Shown in pieces: positions 7,329 through 8,981 of a DNA stretch of 8,981 nt (the stretch's first letter is position 1; each line of letters begins with the position of its first letter). The notes under the pieces were generated by a model. That model was given only the letters and a program-made list of their open reading frames with translations. It was not told where the DNA came from and did not search any database. Source of the stretch: Phycisphaerae bacterium (GTDB taxonomy: Bacteria; Planctomycetota; Phycisphaerae; UBA1845); assembly GCA_029260155.1 (NCBI GenBank), contig JAJDDU010000219.1, positions 1-8,981 of the forward strand, given 5' to 3'. Both the position numbers and the translations under genes were made by a program.

Positions 7329-7357
7329 CGGTTCACCCCCGCATACGTGAGGGCTGC
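7329..7357 (-). repeat. Solitary type I-E-like CRISPR repeat
   Basis: On the minus strand the sequence ends in ACGTATGCGGGGGTGAACCG, the pattern of type I-E repeats (a C-rich arm, short loop, GCGGGG arm, then GAACCG). The left arm is degenerate: CCCTCAC instead of CCCCAC, and the usual first five bases are altered. No second copy lies about 61 bp to either side or elsewhere in the window, and no cas gene is present. It may be an array relic or chance; it is not an array. Confidence 0.35.
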
Positions 7358-7415
7358 CGTGAAAAGAGATGCCCAAGACGTCTCACGTTGTGTCCACGCT
7401 CCGGGTACAATCGTG

Positions 7416-7446
7416 CCGCCGTTTCGGCTCTAGGCCGATTCGGCGG
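7416..7446. promoter_or_regulatory. Strong hairpin / palindrome upstream of SUI1 gene
   Basis: Outer arms CCGCCG (7416-7421) and CGGCGG (7441-7446) pair perfectly. After a symmetric TT/TT internal loop, inner arms TCGGC (7424-7428) and GCCGA (7434-7438) pair around the loop TCTAG. It ends 68 bases before the SUI1 start codon and has no T-tract, so it could be a leader-RNA structure or a DNA operator rather than a terminator. Confidence 0.5.
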
Positions 7447-7514
7447 GCGATGTTCAGGTGCTATCGGATATCTGTCGCTTGGCCCCGGTTCGAGTCCAGA
7501 TAGGAACATAGCGA

Positions 7515-7871
7515 ATGTCAGGCTTATTTGATGGAACATCGCTGGAGCGTCCCGTCACCTGCGAGGTGTGCGAAAAACCAATGAACCAGTGCACCTGCCC
7601 ACGCGGCGAATCGGGCGGAGTCGTGCAACCCAAGGACCAGCCCGCCCGCGTTGGTCGTGAAAAACGCCGCAAGGGCAAGACCGTGACCGTCATCACCGGG
7701 CTCAGCCCCGTTGCATCAAACCTGGACGCCATCTGTGCGCGACTGAAAACAGCCTGCGCTGCTGGGGGCACGATCACCGATGGGAGAATCGAAATCCAGG
7801 GTGATCACCGCGAACGAGCCATGGCGATTCTTCGAGACCTCGGATACCCCGCAAAACTGAGCGGCGGATAG
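7515..7871 (+). CDS. yciH: SUI1/YciH-family translation initiation factor-like protein
   Basis: This 118-residue cytoplasmic protein belongs to the bacterial relatives of eIF1/SUI1, thought to influence start-site fidelity at the 30S subunit; the role in bacteria is poorly settled. The conserved core runs from about 47 to 113, with the basic GREKRRKGKTVTVITGL strand (47-63), the Gly-Gly loop AAGGTITDG (82-90) and EIQGDHRE (93-100), then a closing helix RAMAILRDLGY. The N-terminal 30 residues carry C16, C19, C26 and C28 (CEVC then CTC), a spacing that could bind zinc and is absent from enterobacterial YciH as I know it. The ATG at 7515 has AGGA nine bases upstream. The gene is apparently monocistronic, downstream of a strong hairpin and convergent with a small membrane-protein gene 47 bp away. 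The family assignment is firm; the Cys knuckle function is inference. Confidence 0.92.
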   Translation: MSGLFDGTSLERPVTCEVCEKPMNQCTCPRGESGGVVQPKDQPARVGREKRRKGKTVTVITGLSPVASNLDAICARLKTACAAGGTITDGRIEIQGDHRERAMAILRDLGYPAKLSGG

Positions 7872-7918
7872 GCGACGCTACGCGACCGATCGAGACGAAG
7901 GCCCCAACCCGGACGCCG

Positions 7919-8182
7919 TTACGCCTCACCGCGACCAACGCGCGGGATCAGACACTCGCCGTACTTCACGATGATATGCTCGGCTGTCAGATACCCGGCG
8001 TGCATGGCGTCGACGTCGATGGTGTCGGGCGTCGTATCGGCGGCGGCGTCCATCCCAACGAACTGCGGAGCCAACGCGGTACCGGCAACAACCGCCAGCA
8101 CCATGCACGCGATGGTCAACGCCATGACGTACCAATCGAGGCGGGCGACGCGGTCGGTCAAGTCGGTGGTGGAATCGGGCAT
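7919..8182 (-). CDS. Small single-pass membrane protein, function unknown
   Basis: This 87-residue protein has a polar N-terminus, one hydrophobic helix (about 17-38, WYVMALTIACMVLAVVAG) and a C-terminal part (about 45-87) rich in Asp/Thr, ending in HIIVKYGECLIPRVGRGEA. The acidic-to-hydrophobic layout suggests an N-in, C-out membrane anchor with a short exported tail containing one Cys (C77). I recognise no family. The ATG at 8182 lacks a strong Shine-Dalgarno sequence; only a weak TGAG lies about 8-11 bases upstream. A competing frame in the same stretch starts at 8195 but is Arg/His-rich and looks like a shadow. The gene converges with the SUI1 gene and diverges from the EGF-protein gene. 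Confidence 0.6.
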   Translation of the reverse strand: MPDSTTDLTDRVARLDWYVMALTIACMVLAVVAGTALAPQFVGMDAAADTTPDTIDVDAMHAGYLTAEHIIVKYGECLIPRVGRGEA

Positions 8183-8225
8183 AGTGAAGACTCATGATTG
8201 GCCGGTTCGGGGCATATTACCGGTT

Positions 8226-8241
8226 TCCCAGGCGGCTGGGA
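8226..8241. promoter_or_regulatory. Hairpin/palindrome in the divergent intergenic region
   Basis: TCCCAG (8226-8231) and CTGGGA (8236-8241) are perfect complements around the tetraloop GCGG. It sits between two divergent genes and ends nine bases before a candidate -35 element at 8251, a position where an operator could act. The role is inference only. Confidence 0.3.
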
Positions 8242-8250
8242 CCTTGGCGA

Positions 8251-8279
8251 TTGAATCGTGCGGCCGGATTGGGTAAACT
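8251..8279 (+). promoter_or_regulatory. Sigma-70-type promoter for the EGF-protein gene
   Basis: TTGAAT (8251-8256) and TAAACT (8274-8279) are separated by exactly 17 bases and each matches four of six consensus positions. A start near 8286 would leave a leader of roughly 60 bases before the ATG at 8345. The optimal spacing and position make it the best promoter candidate in the window. Confidence 0.5.
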
Positions 8280-8344
8280 GAATACCGAAGCGGCGGGACA
8301 CGTTAAGCCCGTAGGACATCACAGGACTTAAGGGATGACGCTGG

Positions 8345-8981
8345 ATGCACACTCGAAGACTGACGGTGTTATTGGCTTTCGCGACTGGGCTGGTTCTGCT
8401 CGAGGCTTCGTCGCCGGTGTGGGCGGACGACTTCGATGGCGACGGTGTCCCGGACGCCCTCGACGTCTGCTGCAACACGCCGATGGATGTTCCCGTCGAC
8501 ACGCAGGGACGACCCCTCGGGGACATCGATCTCGATTGCGACGTCGACCTACTCGATTTCAGTCAGTTGATGGACAGCTTCACCGGGCTGCTCGACCCCT
8601 GCGTCAACGAATGTGCGGAGGGGATCGACGATTGCGCCGCCGACGCGACGTGCACGGATATGCCGGAGGGATTCGATTGCGCGTGCAATGACGGCTTTGA
8701 GGGCGACGGGTTCACTTGCACTGATATCGATGAGTGCGAGGACTATCCCTGCGGTCCCCACGGAGATTGCATCAACGAGGAGGGCTCATACTACTGCGAC
8801 TGTGATCCCGGATTCGAGGATCAGGACGGCGAGTGTGTCGACATCAACGAGTGTGCGGTCACGCCCGACATCTGTGGTCCAAACGCGTCCTGCGCCAACC
8901 AGTCAGGTTCCCATTCATGTAACTGCTGGACCGATTACTCGGATTGCGACGCCGTTCCCGGATGCGAGGTCGATCATGGTA
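8345..8981 (+). CDS. Exported protein with dockerin-like and calcium-binding EGF modules, 3' end missing
   Basis: The frame is open to the window end (212 codons plus one base), so the C-terminus is unknown. ATG 8345 is the first start after an in-frame TGA at 8336, with AGGG ten bases upstream. A signal peptide (1-27, likely cut at VWA/DD) precedes a thrombospondin type 3-like calcium motif, DFDGDGVPDALDVC (29-42), and a dockerin-like half repeat, GDIDLDCDVDLLDFSQLMD (59-77). Three EGF modules follow, each with six cysteines: C90-C97-C103-C112-C114-C125, C131-C136-C142-C151-C153-C164 and C170-C177-C183-C192-C194-C201. The second and third start with DIDEC and DINEC, the calcium-binding EGF signature; N144 and Y149 complete it in module 2, while module 3 has H190 where an aromatic is expected. 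The sequence ends in DCDAVPGCEVD, like Asp/Cys-rich repeats of other secreted bacterial proteins. It is probably a calcium-stabilised rod or adhesin, outside the inner membrane. Confidence 0.9.
   Translation, partial: MHTRRLTVLLAFATGLVLLEASSPVWADDFDGDGVPDALDVCCNTPMDVPVDTQGRPLGDIDLDCDVDLLDFSQLMDSFTGLLDPCVNECAEGIDDCAADATCTDMPEGFDCACNDGFEGDGFTCTDIDECEDYPCGPHGDCINEEGSYYCDCDPGFEDQDGECVDINECAVTPDICGPNASCANQSGSHSCNCWTDYSDCDAVPGCEVDHG

Larger units (their letters stand above)
7141..7514. other. Intergenic stretch upstream of the SUI1 gene
   Basis: No coding frame here is convincing. The stretch holds a small hairpin, GCGTT/AACGC with loop GGC (7267-7279), a lone CRISPR-like repeat (7329-7357), a TACAAT hexamer (7406-7411) that could be a -10 element but lacks a good -35 partner, the long hairpin at 7416-7446, and the SUI1 ribosome binding site (AGGA at 7502-7505). 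Confidence 0.5.

Noticed and set aside
6987..7376. Minus-strand 129-residue ORF
   Set aside because: It runs across the CRISPR-like repeat and the recombinase-tail region, has no ribosome binding site and no domain; its SPHVCGGEP stretch is just the translated repeat.
7484..7507. T-arm-like GGTTCGAGTCC suggesting a tRNA before the SUI1 gene
   Set aside because: Only three of five T-stem pairs form, no acceptor or anticodon arm fits upstream, and the SUI1 ribosome binding site lies in the would-be acceptor stem.
7872..7918. Terminator between the convergent SUI1 and small membrane-protein genes
   Set aside because: No stem of useful length and no T-run on either strand.
8335..8691. 118-residue ORF starting at 8335
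   Set aside because: It is an Arg-rich out-of-frame shadow of the EGF-protein gene, which has a signal peptide and regular cysteine spacing.

Overview
The window looks like chromosomal DNA from a high-GC planctomycete, probably of a Phycisphaera-like lineage. This is an inference from gene content: a bacterial SUI1/YciH-type factor with a Cys-rich N-terminus, a large exported lipoprotein ending in a dockerin-like repeat pair, an exported protein with calcium-binding EGF modules, and a short ORF whose C-terminal helix resembles tails I recall from planctomycete tyrosine recombinases. No database search was possible.

Layout. Positions 2-1411 (+) hold the 3' part of a CPA2-type cation:proton antiporter fused to a CBS pair; its start lies outside the window. 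It converges on a 1066-residue secreted lipoprotein gene (4649-1449, -) with seven propeller-like repeats, a second beta-rich domain, an Ig-like segment and a dockerin-like end. Upstream on the same strand is an apparent two-gene operon: type I mannose-6-phosphate isomerase (6583-5486) followed 14 bp later by a small two-TM protein with a soluble C-terminal helical domain (5471-4803). Positions 6584-7514 are mostly non-coding but rich in structure. They hold nested inverted repeats, a decayed 3' half of a tRNA-Met-like gene (6954-6906, -), the recombinase-tail-like ORF starting inside it, one isolated type I-E-like CRISPR repeat and a strong hairpin just before the SUI1 gene. SUI1 (7515-7871, +) converges on a small single-TM protein gene (8182-7919, -). 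Divergent from that, a plausible sigma-70-type promoter precedes an exported EGF/dockerin-like protein gene (8345 to the window end, +), which is cut off by the window edge.

How it fits together. The antiporter, ManA and SUI1 are housekeeping or homeostasis genes. The two secreted proteins point to a calcium-dependent extracytoplasmic repertoire. The gap at 6584-7514 reads as the scar of an old integration at a tRNA gene. I found no defence island or intact new multi-gene system. The items most worth a second look are the tRNA/recombinase scar with its lone CRISPR-like repeat, the hairpin before SUI1, and the two secreted calcium-site proteins.
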